Shown: piece after piece, positions 26,227-34,413 of the stretch
Layout: every line of letters starts with the position of its first letter
How positions within the stretch are numbered: the stretch's first letter is position 1
From: Parvularculaceae bacterium
Lineage (GTDB): Bacteria; Pseudomonadota; Alphaproteobacteria; Caulobacterales; Parvularculaceae
DNA: 64,000 nt
Direction of reading: 5' to 3'
Assembly: GCA_028280115.1 (NCBI GenBank)
Contig: JANQMJ010000016.1
Coordinates: 1 to 64,000, forward strand
The notes under the pieces: generated by a model
The model's input: the letters and a program-made list of their open reading frames with translations, nothing else
The model's database searches: none
What the model was told of the DNA's origin: nothing
Program-made: the position numbers and the translations under genes

Positions 26227-27401
26227 GCGACAACCGGGTGCCCGTGCCGCGCGACCGCGACAACGATTACACAGCGGAAATGGCCGAGAAACGCCGGCGC
26301 TTCGCTAAAGAGATGACCGGCGCGTTCCTTGACCATGTCAGCGCGGCGACATTCGATCCGGCGATCCTCGCCGGCAATACCGAGAATTTTTTCGGCGTCG
26401 CGCAAGTCCCCATGGGACTGGCCGGTCCTTTGCGGATCAACGGCGAGCACGCCCAAGGCGAATTTTATGTCCCGCTGGCGACAAGCGAGGGAACTCTCGT
26501 GGCCAGCTACAATCGCGGCATGCGGCTTTTATCCGAAGTCGGCGGCGTCAAGACAGCCGTGGTCGAACGGTATATGCAGCGCGCGCCGGTGTTTCACTTC
26601 AACAACGCCCGCGAAGCGCGCGATTTCAGGACGTGGCTTGACGAGAATATGGACGCCGTGCGCGACGCCGCGGAAGCAACGACCCGCGTCGGCAAGCTTC
26701 ATCACATCCAACGCTTTGTCGTCGCCCGGATGTGTTTCCTGCGCTTCAATTACACGACCGGCGACGCAGCGGGACAAAACCTTTCCGGAAAAGCAACGCT
26801 TGCGGCGTGCGAATGGATCCGCGCCAACGCCCCCGGCAATCCCCGCTTCATGCTGTCGGGCGCCATCGACACCGACAAGAAGCATTCCCACATGAACCTC
26901 ATGCATTCGCGCGGGGCCCGCGTCGTCGCCGAAGCGGTCATTCCCGGCGCCATCCTCAGCGCAATCACTGGGATCGGCGTTACAGAAACGTTGCGCGCCC
27001 GGGAGGTGTCGAATATCGGCGGCATGCTCTCCGGGACCGCCAATAACGGCATGCACGCGGCAAACGGCCTGACCGCGCTTTTCATCGCCACCGGCCAGGA
27101 CGTCGCCAACGTATCGGAAAGCCATGCGGCGATCACCTACGTGGATATCGAAGAGAACGGCGATTATTACTGGTCGATCACGATCCCGTCGATGATCGTG
27201 GCCACCTATGGCGGCGGCACGGGTCTGGCCACGCAGCGCGAATGCCTGGAAATGCTCGGCTGTTACGGCCAGGACAAGGTTCTGAAGTTCGCCGAGATCT
27301 GCGCCGCGACGGTTCTTGCCGGCGAAATCTCGCTCGCCGCCGCGGTTCTGCACGGCGACTGGGTGACCGCCCATGACCGATACGGACGCAACCGACCGTA
27401 A
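26223..27401 (+). CDS. hydroxymethylglutaryl-CoA reductase-like protein
   Basis: The 392-aa protein resembles HMG-CoA reductase. The catalytic residues of the family can be placed: Glu89 in LATSEGTLVASYNRG, Lys219 in DTDKKHSHMN, Asp293 in GQDVANVSES and His384 in VTAHDRYGRN. The cofactor segment FNYTTGDAAGQN corresponds to the GDAMGMN motif of NADPH-type enzymes. HMG-CoA reductase makes mevalonate; most Alphaproteobacteria use the MEP pathway instead. The ATG follows AAAGGA and overlaps the small ORF; spoVR follows 13 bp later. No other mevalonate genes are in the window, so the substrate may differ. Confidence 0.82.
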   Translation: MSDNRVPVPRDRDNDYTAEMAEKRRRFAKEMTGAFLDHVSAATFDPAILAGNTENFFGVAQVPMGLAGPLRINGEHAQGEFYVPLATSEGTLVASYNRGMRLLSEVGGVKTAVVERYMQRAPVFHFNNAREARDFRTWLDENMDAVRDAAEATTRVGKLHHIQRFVVARMCFLRFNYTTGDAAGQNLSGKATLAACEWIRANAPGNPRFMLSGAIDTDKKHSHMNLMHSRGARVVAEAVIPGAILSAITGIGVTETLRAREVSNIGGMLSGTANNGMHAANGLTALFIATGQDVANVSESHAAITYVDIEENGDYYWSITIPSMIVATYGGGTGLATQRECLEMLGCYGQDKVLKFAEICAATVLAGEISLAAAVLHGDWVTAHDRYGRNRP

Positions 27402-27414
27402 AAGGAACGCCCAT

Positions 27415-28908
27415 ATGGGAGAGACTCTGGAACGCAATACAATTCTCTTCGACGCGGCCGACTGGGACTTCGACAAGCTGAAGGAAACCTATAACGCGAT
27501 CGAGGAGATCGCGCTGAACGATCTCGGCCTTAACGTCTACACCAACCAGATCGAGATCATTTCGTCCGAACAGATGCTCGACGCCTATTCGAGCCACGGC
27601 ATGCCGCTGATGTACAAGCACTGGTCGTTCGGCAAGCATTTCGCCCGCGACCAGATCATGTATCAGAAGGGGTATACGGGCCTAGCCTACGAGATCGTGA
27701 TTAATTCCGACCCCTGCATTTCCTATCTCATGGAGGAAAACACCATGACGATGCAGGCGTTGGTCATGGCCCACGCCGCATTCGGCCATAATCACTTCTT
27801 CAAGAACAATTATCTCTTCCGCCAATGGACCGACGCGGAAGGCATTTTGTCCTATCTCGACTTCGCCAAGAAATACATCGCCAAATGCGAGGACGAATAC
27901 GGGCTGGAGGAAGTCGAAGCGATCCTCGACGCCGCTCATGCGCTGATGGATCAGGGGGTCTTTCGTTACAACCGGCCGCCGCGCCTTTCCGAAGCGGACC
28001 GCCTGGCCAAACTCGCCAGGCGCGCCGAGCATGAGGAAATGACCTTCAACGACATCTGGCGCACGCTGCCCAATGTCGAGGAAGACGATGACGAGAAGGA
28101 AGAGCGCCAGGCCGAAGTGCGCAACATCAAACTGCCGGAGGAAAACCTTCTTTACTTCATCGAAAAGGCGAGTCCGATCCTCAGGCCCTGGCAGCGCGAA
28201 CTGGTGCGCATCGTGCGCAACATCGCGCAATATTTCTATCCGCAAAAACAGACCAAGGTCATGAACGAGGGCTGCGCCACCTTCGTCCACCATTACATCA
28301 TGAACGCGCTTTACAATAACGGCCTGATCGGCGAAGGCGCGATCATGGAGTTTCTCCATTCTCACTCGTCGGTGGTTTTCCAGCCCGAGTTCGACGATCC
28401 GCGCTATTCCGGGATCAATCCTTATGCGCTGGGTTTTGCGATGATGGAGGATATAAAGCGCATCTGCGAGGCGCCGACCGAGGAAGACCGCGAGTGGTTC
28501 CCGGACTTTGCCGGCGCGAAAGACTGGCGCGGCGTCCTAAAGGACGCCTGGGCGAATTTCCGCGACGAAAGCTTTATCCTGCAATATCTCTCGCCCAAGG
28601 TGATGCGCGACTTCCGCCTGTTCGCGATCGCCGACGACGCCAAGGAAAATTTCGTCGCGGTGTCGGCGATTCACGATGAGCGCGGCTTTAGGCGCGTGCG
28701 CGAACGCCTGGCGGCGATGTACGATCTCGGCGTGCACGAAGCCAACATTCAGGTCGTCGCCGCCGATCTGGACGGCGATCGCATCCTGCATCTGCGCCAT
28801 GAGATGCACGCCGGCCGCAAGCTCAGCGGCAAAACCAGGGATGCGGTCGTCACCCACATCGAAACCCTGTGGGGCCATGAGGTGAAGCTAGAAGAAAAGG
28901 CGGCGTAA
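27415..28908 (+). CDS. SpoVR family protein
   Basis: A 497-aa member of the SpoVR/YcgB family, the third member of the PrkA-YeaH-SpoVR set. Conserved blocks are AYEIVINSDPCISYLMEEN, MNEGCATFVHHYIMNALY and NPYALGFAMMEDIKRI. The ATG at 27415 follows AAAGGA by 9 nt and is preferred to an upstream ATG at 27373 that lies inside the HMGR-like gene. The molecular function is unknown; in Bacillus it affects spore cortex, and in Proteobacteria it is stress-related. Confidence 0.93.
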   Translation: MGETLERNTILFDAADWDFDKLKETYNAIEEIALNDLGLNVYTNQIEIISSEQMLDAYSSHGMPLMYKHWSFGKHFARDQIMYQKGYTGLAYEIVINSDPCISYLMEENTMTMQALVMAHAAFGHNHFFKNNYLFRQWTDAEGILSYLDFAKKYIAKCEDEYGLEEVEAILDAAHALMDQGVFRYNRPPRLSEADRLAKLARRAEHEEMTFNDIWRTLPNVEEDDDEKEERQAEVRNIKLPEENLLYFIEKASPILRPWQRELVRIVRNIAQYFYPQKQTKVMNEGCATFVHHYIMNALYNNGLIGEGAIMEFLHSHSSVVFQPEFDDPRYSGINPYALGFAMMEDIKRICEAPTEEDREWFPDFAGAKDWRGVLKDAWANFRDESFILQYLSPKVMRDFRLFAIADDAKENFVAVSAIHDERGFRRVRERLAAMYDLGVHEANIQVVAADLDGDRILHLRHEMHAGRKLSGKTRDAVVTHIETLWGHEVKLEEKAA

Positions 28909-28995
28909 GCCGTCATTAATCGACCGCAAACGAACGCCAAAAAGCCGAACGCCGCATAGCCGGCCGTTGCATCGTCCACAGCGCTGCGATGCCGC

Positions 28996-29766
28996 CTACA
29001 CGGCCGTGAAACCGCCATCGACCAAATACATGGCGCCGGTGCAGTATGTCGACTCGTCGCCGGCCAAAAAGGCCGCGAGATGGGCGACCTCTTCATTCGT
29101 GCCGTAGCGTTTCATCGGCACCAATTCCCGCATCGTTTCATACATCACGGCCGGATCGTCGGGGGACAATTGCGTTTCAAGGGACCGCATCATGCGATTG
29201 GCGATCGGGCCGGGGCCGATGGCGTTAACGCGGATATTGGCCTCAGCCAGCTCCAGCGCCGCCGTTTTCACCATGCCGTAAACCGCGTGCTTGCTGGCAA
29301 TGTATGGAACCATGTTCGGAAAACCAATGACGCCGGCAATCGACGACAAGGCGACAATTGAACCGCCGCCGCGTTTTTTCATCGGCTCGACGCAATGTTT
29401 CATACCGATCCAAACGCCGAGCACATTGGTTCGCAAGACGTCTTCGAAATTCGCGATGCTTAGTTCTTCCAGGGGTTTAATCGCGCCTTCCGTGCCCGCA
29501 TTGGCGATCAGAATGTCAACGCCGCCGAAGGTTTCAACAGTGGCCACGACCGACTCTGCATTGGCTTGTTCGTCGCTCGCCTCGGCCACAAAATGAGCAA
29601 TATTGTCATCGCCATTCAGCTCGCCGCGAAGCGCATTTAGTTTTTCTGCCGAGCGCCCCACAAGCATGACTTTGGCCCCGTAATCCAAAAACAATTTCGC
29701 TGTGGCCTTGCCAATGCCGCCGGTTGCGCCGGTGATAATCGCTACTTTGTCCTTCAGTCGCATCAT
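28996..29766 (-). CDS. SDR family NAD(P)-dependent oxidoreductase
   Basis: A 256-aa short-chain dehydrogenase. It shows the cofactor motif TGATGGIGKATAKLF, NAG at IANAGTEGA, the catalytic Ser in IVALSSIAGVIG and YxxxK in YIASKHAVYG. The C-terminus GAMYLVDGGFTAV is typical. The ATG at 29766 is preceded by GAGGAG. The substrate is not inferable; the closest general type is glucose/3-oxoacyl-type SDRs. It stands alone, with opposite orientation to both neighbours. Confidence 0.9.
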   Translation of the reverse strand: MMRLKDKVAIITGATGGIGKATAKLFLDYGAKVMLVGRSAEKLNALRGELNGDDNIAHFVAEASDEQANAESVVATVETFGGVDILIANAGTEGAIKPLEELSIANFEDVLRTNVLGVWIGMKHCVEPMKKRGGGSIVALSSIAGVIGFPNMVPYIASKHAVYGMVKTAALELAEANIRVNAIGPGPIANRMMRSLETQLSPDDPAVMYETMRELVPMKRYGTNEEVAHLAAFLAGDESTYCTGAMYLVDGGFTAV

Positions 29767-29993
29767 GCTCTCCTCAAAATCCTGCAACGGATATGATTAC
29801 TCGCCATGATTTCGGCAAGCTGGAATTGCATTTTCGGTCCGCAACCCTGCGGATCGCAATTGCGCGAAAGCCGGCTTCAAAATGAACGCCGCAATGCGTC
29901 TTAGAGAAGCGCCAAGTAATTGATTGACCCAGATCATAGCGGTCGGAGGCGCCCGCCGATAGTTTGGGCGTCATTCAATAACAAATACTGCTG

Positions 29994-31559
29994 ATGTCGA
30001 AATCTTTTGACGCTATTATTATTGGTTCCGGTCTTGGCGGATTGACGGCGGGCGCGCTCTTCGCCCGCGCCGCTGGCAATGTTCTCCTGCTGGAGCGCAA
30101 CGCATCGTTCGGCGGGGCTGCGACGACCTATCAGCGCGGCGCGCTGACTGTCGAGGCGTCGCTGCATGAAACGACGCCGCCTAGCGCGCCGGGCGGTTTT
30201 AATCGCAAATTATTCGAAGCGCTCGACATCGAGGAAGATATCGAATTTGCGCCCGTCGAGAATTTGCACGAAATACGCTGCCCGTTGATCGGCGACCCCT
30301 TCGTCCTTCCGCATGGGACCGATGCGATCAAGGCGCGGCTCGTGGAGCGCTTTCCCCATCAGAAAAAAAACATCCGCGCCTTCTTGCGCCATGTGTGGCG
30401 CTCAAGGCAGGCCGTCGATTATCTCACCGGCGCGCATGGCGGACTCTGGCGATTGGCGCACGCCGCCGAGTTCCCGTTGGATCTTTGGGCCGTCTACCGC
30501 GACGTGCGCTTATCATTGTCAGACGTTTTCGCCCGTTTCTTCGGCGACGACGAGGCGATCAAATTCGCCCTGGCGGCGAACCTTCCTTACTTCGCCGACG
30601 ACCCTGACGACATCTGGTGGATCGCCTACGTCATGGTTCAAGGCGGCTTTTTGCTCGGCGGCGGCGCTTACATCAAGGGCGGCTCCCAGATGCTCAGCAA
30701 TCGCCTCGCCGAGATCATTCGCGAAGAAGGCGGGAAGACCCTGGCGGGGCGCGAAGCGGTCGCCATCGAGCTCGGTCCCGATGGCGAAGCCGCCGGCGTG
30801 CGTTATCGCTCGACCTCAGACGGGACCGAAGCCGTCGCCCGCGCGCCCACCATCTTCGCCAACGCAGCGCCGCATGTCATCGAAGGCATGTTGCCCGTCG
30901 CCAGCCGCGAGGCGTTCATGGAGCCGTTTCAAGACCGGCCGCTGTCGATTTCTTTGCTCTCGGCCACCTTCGGCTTGAACCAGCGCCCTTCCGCGTTCGG
31001 CCTATCAAGCTATTCGACGCTGCTAATTCCGTCTTGGATGGAACGCTTCAGCGATTTCAAGCACAGCGCAGATCTATTGAGCGAACTGCCGGCCGACACG
31101 ATGCCGATGATCGCGGTTGTCGACTACAGCCAGATCGACAGCGGACTGGCGGAAAGCGGGCTCTTTCCGCTGAATGTGGTCAGCCCGGACCGTCTCGAAA
31201 ACTGGCAGGATTTGAGTGACGACGCATACAGACAAAAGAAAGACGCCTGGCTCGCCGCGATCATTCGCCGCCTCGACGAGGAATGGCCTGGAATCGCTGA
31301 CGCGGTGGTTGAAAAGACGATGTCGACGGCGCGCTCGATGCACGAGTATCTGAATACGCCGGGCGGCGCCGTTTACGGCTTCGAGCTGCGCCCGCCGGAA
31401 GACCTGCCGCGGGGCATGCCAATCACGAATGAGACGGCGATCAAGGGATTATGGCTCGCATCCGCCTTTGCCGGCTTTGGCGGCTTTACCGGCTCGATCG
31501 CCTGCGGGACTAGCGCGGCGCAGGCGGCGATGCGCGATCGAGAAACATCGCGCGGATAA
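29994..31559 (+). CDS. FAD-dependent oxidoreductase of the phytoene desaturase/retinol saturase type
   Basis: A 521-aa flavoprotein. The N-terminal dinucleotide fold IIIGSGLGGLTAGALFARA followed by LLERNASFGGAATTY and the C-terminal FAD segment GLWLASAFAGFGGFTGS match the CrtI/CrtISO/retinol saturase group. Family members desaturate or isomerise carotenoids or saturate retinol. No carotenoid genes are nearby, so the substrate is open. Confidence 0.85.
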   Translation: MSKSFDAIIIGSGLGGLTAGALFARAAGNVLLLERNASFGGAATTYQRGALTVEASLHETTPPSAPGGFNRKLFEALDIEEDIEFAPVENLHEIRCPLIGDPFVLPHGTDAIKARLVERFPHQKKNIRAFLRHVWRSRQAVDYLTGAHGGLWRLAHAAEFPLDLWAVYRDVRLSLSDVFARFFGDDEAIKFALAANLPYFADDPDDIWWIAYVMVQGGFLLGGGAYIKGGSQMLSNRLAEIIREEGGKTLAGREAVAIELGPDGEAAGVRYRSTSDGTEAVARAPTIFANAAPHVIEGMLPVASREAFMEPFQDRPLSISLLSATFGLNQRPSAFGLSSYSTLLIPSWMERFSDFKHSADLLSELPADTMPMIAVVDYSQIDSGLAESGLFPLNVVSPDRLENWQDLSDDAYRQKKDAWLAAIIRRLDEEWPGIADAVVEKTMSTARSMHEYLNTPGGAVYGFELRPPEDLPRGMPITNETAIKGLWLASAFAGFGGFTGSIACGTSAAQAAMRDRETSRG

Positions 31560-31589
31560 GCGTCGAATTAAGCGCACAGAGCCGGGTGT

Positions 31590-32528
31590 TCAATGCCCCT
31601 TGTCGTCCCGCCCGAAATTGGGCGCGGCGGTTTCCTGGCCCGCGTCGACGATGGCGCGCCGCAGCGTGCGGCCGCGCGCGAACGCCTCATGCAGGGCCGG
31701 CCCGTCGCCCCAGCGGATCGCGCGCTGCAAAACCGCAAGCTCTTCGGAAAACCGGCCGAGCACTTCCAGAACCGCCTCCTTGTTGGCGAGAAAGACGTCG
31801 CGCCACATCACCGGATCGGACGCGGCGATGCGCGTGAAATCGCGAAAACCGCCGGCGGAATATTTGATCACTTCGCCATGGCTCACCGACTCGACGTCGT
31901 CCGCCGCGCCAACCAGCGTAAAAGCGATCAGGTGCGGCAGATGGCTGGTGACCGCGAGTGCAATGTCATGATGGTCCGCGTCCATCGTCTCTACATGGGC
32001 GCCGACCGCCGCCCACAAGGCGCGCGCCTTTTCGATCGCCGCCTTGTAGGCCGCATCGTCGCGCGCCAGCGGCGTCAGGATGCACCAGCGATCTTCGAAC
32101 AGCGTGGCAAAGCCCGCCTCGGGGCCTGACTGTTCCGTGCCGGCGACCGGATGGCAGGGAACGAAATAAAGATCTTCGCGCACCGTCGCTGCGGCTTTGG
32201 CGATCGCGCCCTTGACCGAACCGACATCGATCACCAGCGCGCCCGGCACCCCATGCGCGTCGACTTGCCTGCACAACTCTTCGATGGCGCCCACCGGCGT
32301 TGACAGGACGATCAGATCGGCGCCGGCGACAGCCGCGGCGAAATCGGGCGCCGCTGCGTCAATCACGCCGAGCGCTTTGGCGCGCTGCGCAACGTCGGCG
32401 TTCTTGTCGAAGCCCACAAGGGTCTTGGCAAGGCCGCCCTGACGCATCGCCAGCGCCAGGGACGCGCCCACAAGGCCCGGCCCGATAATCGCCGCGCGCG
32501 TGAAAGAGGGGTTATTGCCGTTAGCCAT
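31590..32528 (-). CDS. tyrC: prephenate/arogenate dehydrogenase family protein
   Basis: The 312-aa NAD(P)-dependent enzyme of tyrosine synthesis has the Rossmann motif IIGPGLVGASLALAMRQ and the active-site segment PCHPVAGTEQSGPEAGF. Whether prephenate or arogenate is preferred cannot be read from the sequence. The gene is 11 bp downstream of a methyltransferase gene on the same strand. The symbol is a family-level assignment. Confidence 0.88.
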   Translation of the reverse strand: MANGNNPSFTRAAIIGPGLVGASLALAMRQGGLAKTLVGFDKNADVAQRAKALGVIDAAAPDFAAAVAGADLIVLSTPVGAIEELCRQVDAHGVPGALVIDVGSVKGAIAKAAATVREDLYFVPCHPVAGTEQSGPEAGFATLFEDRWCILTPLARDDAAYKAAIEKARALWAAVGAHVETMDADHHDIALAVTSHLPHLIAFTLVGAADDVESVSHGEVIKYSAGGFRDFTRIAASDPVMWRDVFLANKEAVLEVLGRFSEELAVLQRAIRWGDGPALHEAFARGRTLRRAIVDAGQETAAPNFGRDDKGH

Positions 32529-32539
32529 CGTTGATCCGC

Positions 32540-33355
32540 TTATTTCGCCGTTCCATCAAAGCGCCCGCGCCTATAGCCGCCGAAGTCTTTGCCGTCCAAT
32601 GCCGCCGGCCCTTCCATGCGCGCGCCTTCCATGCGTACTGGGCTCGGCGCGGCAATCGCGGGCCGCCGCGCGCCCGCCCGCGCCTGCCGGATCAGTCCCA
32701 CCGGCGCCATCACGTCTTTAGCGGCTTCGACCATGAGGACACCGGCAAAGCCGGGCCAGAGCCGCGCGCCGGCCCGTTCCCAGGCCCGCGCCCCGCGCAG
32801 CAGGAACCGCGGGCGAAAAGGCGGAAAGAACAGCGCCCGGCTCCAGGCGACGGCGCGAAACATGGACCCGCCGAGCAAGGCGTCGAGCTGGCGTTTAAGA
32901 TAGGGCCGGCCCGCTGCGAACGGCGTCGTCTCGAACATCGACCACAGCCCGCGCCGGTGCGACGCGACGATAATCACCCGCCCGTCATCGGCGAGCACGC
33001 GCCAGATTTCGCGCATCAGCCGCTGCGGATCGGGCGATTCCTCCAGCCCGTGAACGATCAAGACGCGGTCGAGCGACGCGTCGGGCAGCGGCCAGGCGCA
33101 TTCCCCCACCAGACTGGCGCTATTGCGGCCCTCCGCCGGCCAGCGAATGACGCCCTGGCCGCCCGGCGCCAGCGCCAGGCACCGCTGCGCCGCTTCGAAC
33201 TGGGCAAGATAGGGATTGGCGAAGCCGAAGCCGGCGATCGAAAGGCCCGCGCCGTCGCTCCAGACTTCGCCGAGCCGCGCGCCGACGAATTCCCGCGTCA
33301 CCGCGCCCAGCGGCGAGCCGTAGAATTCATGAAAATCAAGAATGTCGGTTCGCAT
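32540..33355 (-). CDS. class I SAM-dependent methyltransferase domain protein
   Basis: A 271-aa protein commonly found divergent from gloB in Alphaproteobacteria. The Rossmann-like core includes GAGLSIAGFGFANPYL as motif I, PDASLDRVLIVHGLEESPDP and EIWRVLADDGRVIIVA. Motif I lacks the usual GxGxG spacing (GFGFANP), so SAM binding may be altered. The target is unknown. It is probably cotranscribed with the downstream tyrC-like gene. Confidence 0.78.
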   Translation of the reverse strand: MRTDILDFHEFYGSPLGAVTREFVGARLGEVWSDGAGLSIAGFGFANPYLAQFEAAQRCLALAPGGQGVIRWPAEGRNSASLVGECAWPLPDASLDRVLIVHGLEESPDPQRLMREIWRVLADDGRVIIVASHRRGLWSMFETTPFAAGRPYLKRQLDALLGGSMFRAVAWSRALFFPPFRPRFLLRGARAWERAGARLWPGFAGVLMVEAAKDVMAPVGLIRQARAGARRPAIAAPSPVRMEGARMEGPAALDGKDFGGYRRGRFDGTAK

Positions 33356-33357
33356 TT

Positions 33358-33450
33358 GAGGTTATAGGTTTTAGGGATTAGGTTTTGGGGAGGGAAGGGA
33401 TGCTCGCTATTTCTTCTCCTTCCCTAGTCCCTAACACCTAAATCCTAACC
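33358..33450. repeat. imperfect inverted repeat between divergent genes
   Basis: GGTTATAGGTTTTAGGGATT-type sequence on the left is mirrored by AATCCTAACCCC-type sequence on the right, with purine-rich GGGAGGGAAGGGA opposite TCCTTCCCT in the centre. It fills the gap between the methyltransferase gene and gloB. It is similar in style to the element before yeaH. Confidence 0.7.
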
Positions 33451-33458
33451 CCTTTGTT

Positions 33459-34226
33459 ATGCCGCTTGAAATAAACCAGTTTCCCTGTCTTTCCGACAAT
33501 TACGGGTTCCTGATCCGCGACCGCAAGACCGGCGCGGTGGCGACCGTCGATACGCCCGATCCGGACGCGATCAACGCCGAACTGAAAAAGGCGGGATGGC
33601 GGCTGACCCATATCTTCAATACCCATCACCATTGGGATCACGCCGGCGGCAATCTCGCGCTCAAGGACAAATGGAACTGCGAGATCGTCGGCCCCAAAGG
33701 AGAAGCCGCGCGCATCCCCGGTCTCGATCGCGCGGTCGGCGAAGGCGATATCGTCATGCTTGGCGACTCAAAAGCGCGCGTGCACGACACGCCCGGCCAT
33801 ACGTTAGGCCATATCATTTATCACTTCGCCGATGACGGCGCGGCTTTCGTCGGCGATACGATTTTCGCCATGGGCTGCGGGCGGCTGTTCGAGGGAACGC
33901 CGGCGCAAATGTGGTCGTCGCTGTCGAAAATCGCGGACCTGCCGGCGGCAACGAAACTTTATTGCGCCCATGAATATACGCAAGCGAACGCCGCTTTCGC
34001 CCTTAGCGTCGATCCGGAAAACGACGCGCTCAGGGCGCGCTCAAACGAGGTCGACCGCCTGCGCGCGCAAGGCGTTCCCACCGTGCCGACCACCGTCGCG
34101 CTGGAACGCTCGACCAATCCCTTTTTGCGCGCGGAAGATAATGCGCTTCAAGCCGCCCTCGGCATGACCGGCGCGAACCCGGTCGAGGTTTTCGCCGAGA
34201 CAAGACGCAGAAAAGACAGGTTCTGA
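33459..34226 (+). CDS. gloB: hydroxyacylglutathione hydrolase (glyoxalase II)
   Basis: The 255-aa metallo-beta-lactamase-fold enzyme hydrolyses S-lactoylglutathione. The metal motif THHHWDHAGG (55-64), the VHDTPGHTLGHI His, the GDTIFAMGCGRLFEG Asp and the AHEYTQANAAFA His are present. The stop codon lies 8 bp before the left repeat of the tRNA-Gly island. Confidence 0.95.
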   Translation: MPLEINQFPCLSDNYGFLIRDRKTGAVATVDTPDPDAINAELKKAGWRLTHIFNTHHHWDHAGGNLALKDKWNCEIVGPKGEAARIPGLDRAVGEGDIVMLGDSKARVHDTPGHTLGHIIYHFADDGAAFVGDTIFAMGCGRLFEGTPAQMWSSLSKIADLPAATKLYCAHEYTQANAAFALSVDPENDALRARSNEVDRLRAQGVPTVPTTVALERSTNPFLRAEDNALQAALGMTGANPVEVFAETRRRKDRF

Positions 34227-34234
34227 GCTGCTTT

Positions 34235-34263
34235 TGGAGCGGGTGAAGGGAATCGAACCCTCG
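34235..34263. repeat. attachment-site repeat, orphan copy of tRNA-Gly 3' end
   Basis: These 29 bp are identical to 36539-36567, the CCA end, acceptor 3' strand and T-arm of tRNA-Gly. Sequence beyond it (34264 on) does not continue as a tRNA. It begins 9 bp after the gloB stop. Confidence 0.88.
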
Positions 34264-34352
34264 CAAACTGCTAATATCCTGGCGGGACAGTCTTTTACAA
34301 TCCTGTATTTAACAAGGCTCACGCCACAGTGCGGATCGGGAAATCGGGGTCG

Positions 34353-34403
34353 TTGTCCTGTGCGAATCAGCCACTAAATAAATATAGGTTCTCTATATTT
34401 ATT
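34353..34403 (+). promoter_or_regulatory. promoter and perfect inverted repeat before the OLD-like gene
   Basis: TTGTCC (34353-34358) and TAAATA (34375-34380) are spaced by 16 bp and form a plausible promoter. A perfect 10-bp inverted repeat, AATAAATATA / TATATTTATT with a 7-bp spacer, covers 34377-34403, ends directly at the GGAGG ribosome site and overlaps the -10 box. It could be an operator or an RNA hairpin hiding the start. No regulator gene lies in the islet. Confidence 0.55.
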
Positions 34404-34413
34404 GGAGGATAGG

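Noticed and set aside
34235..34320. Possible second tRNA next to gloB, since the T-arm and CCA end look perfect.
   Set aside because: Beyond the 29-bp block there is no matching 5' acceptor strand, D-arm or anticodon stem; it is an orphan tRNA-Gly 3' end forming an attachment repeat.
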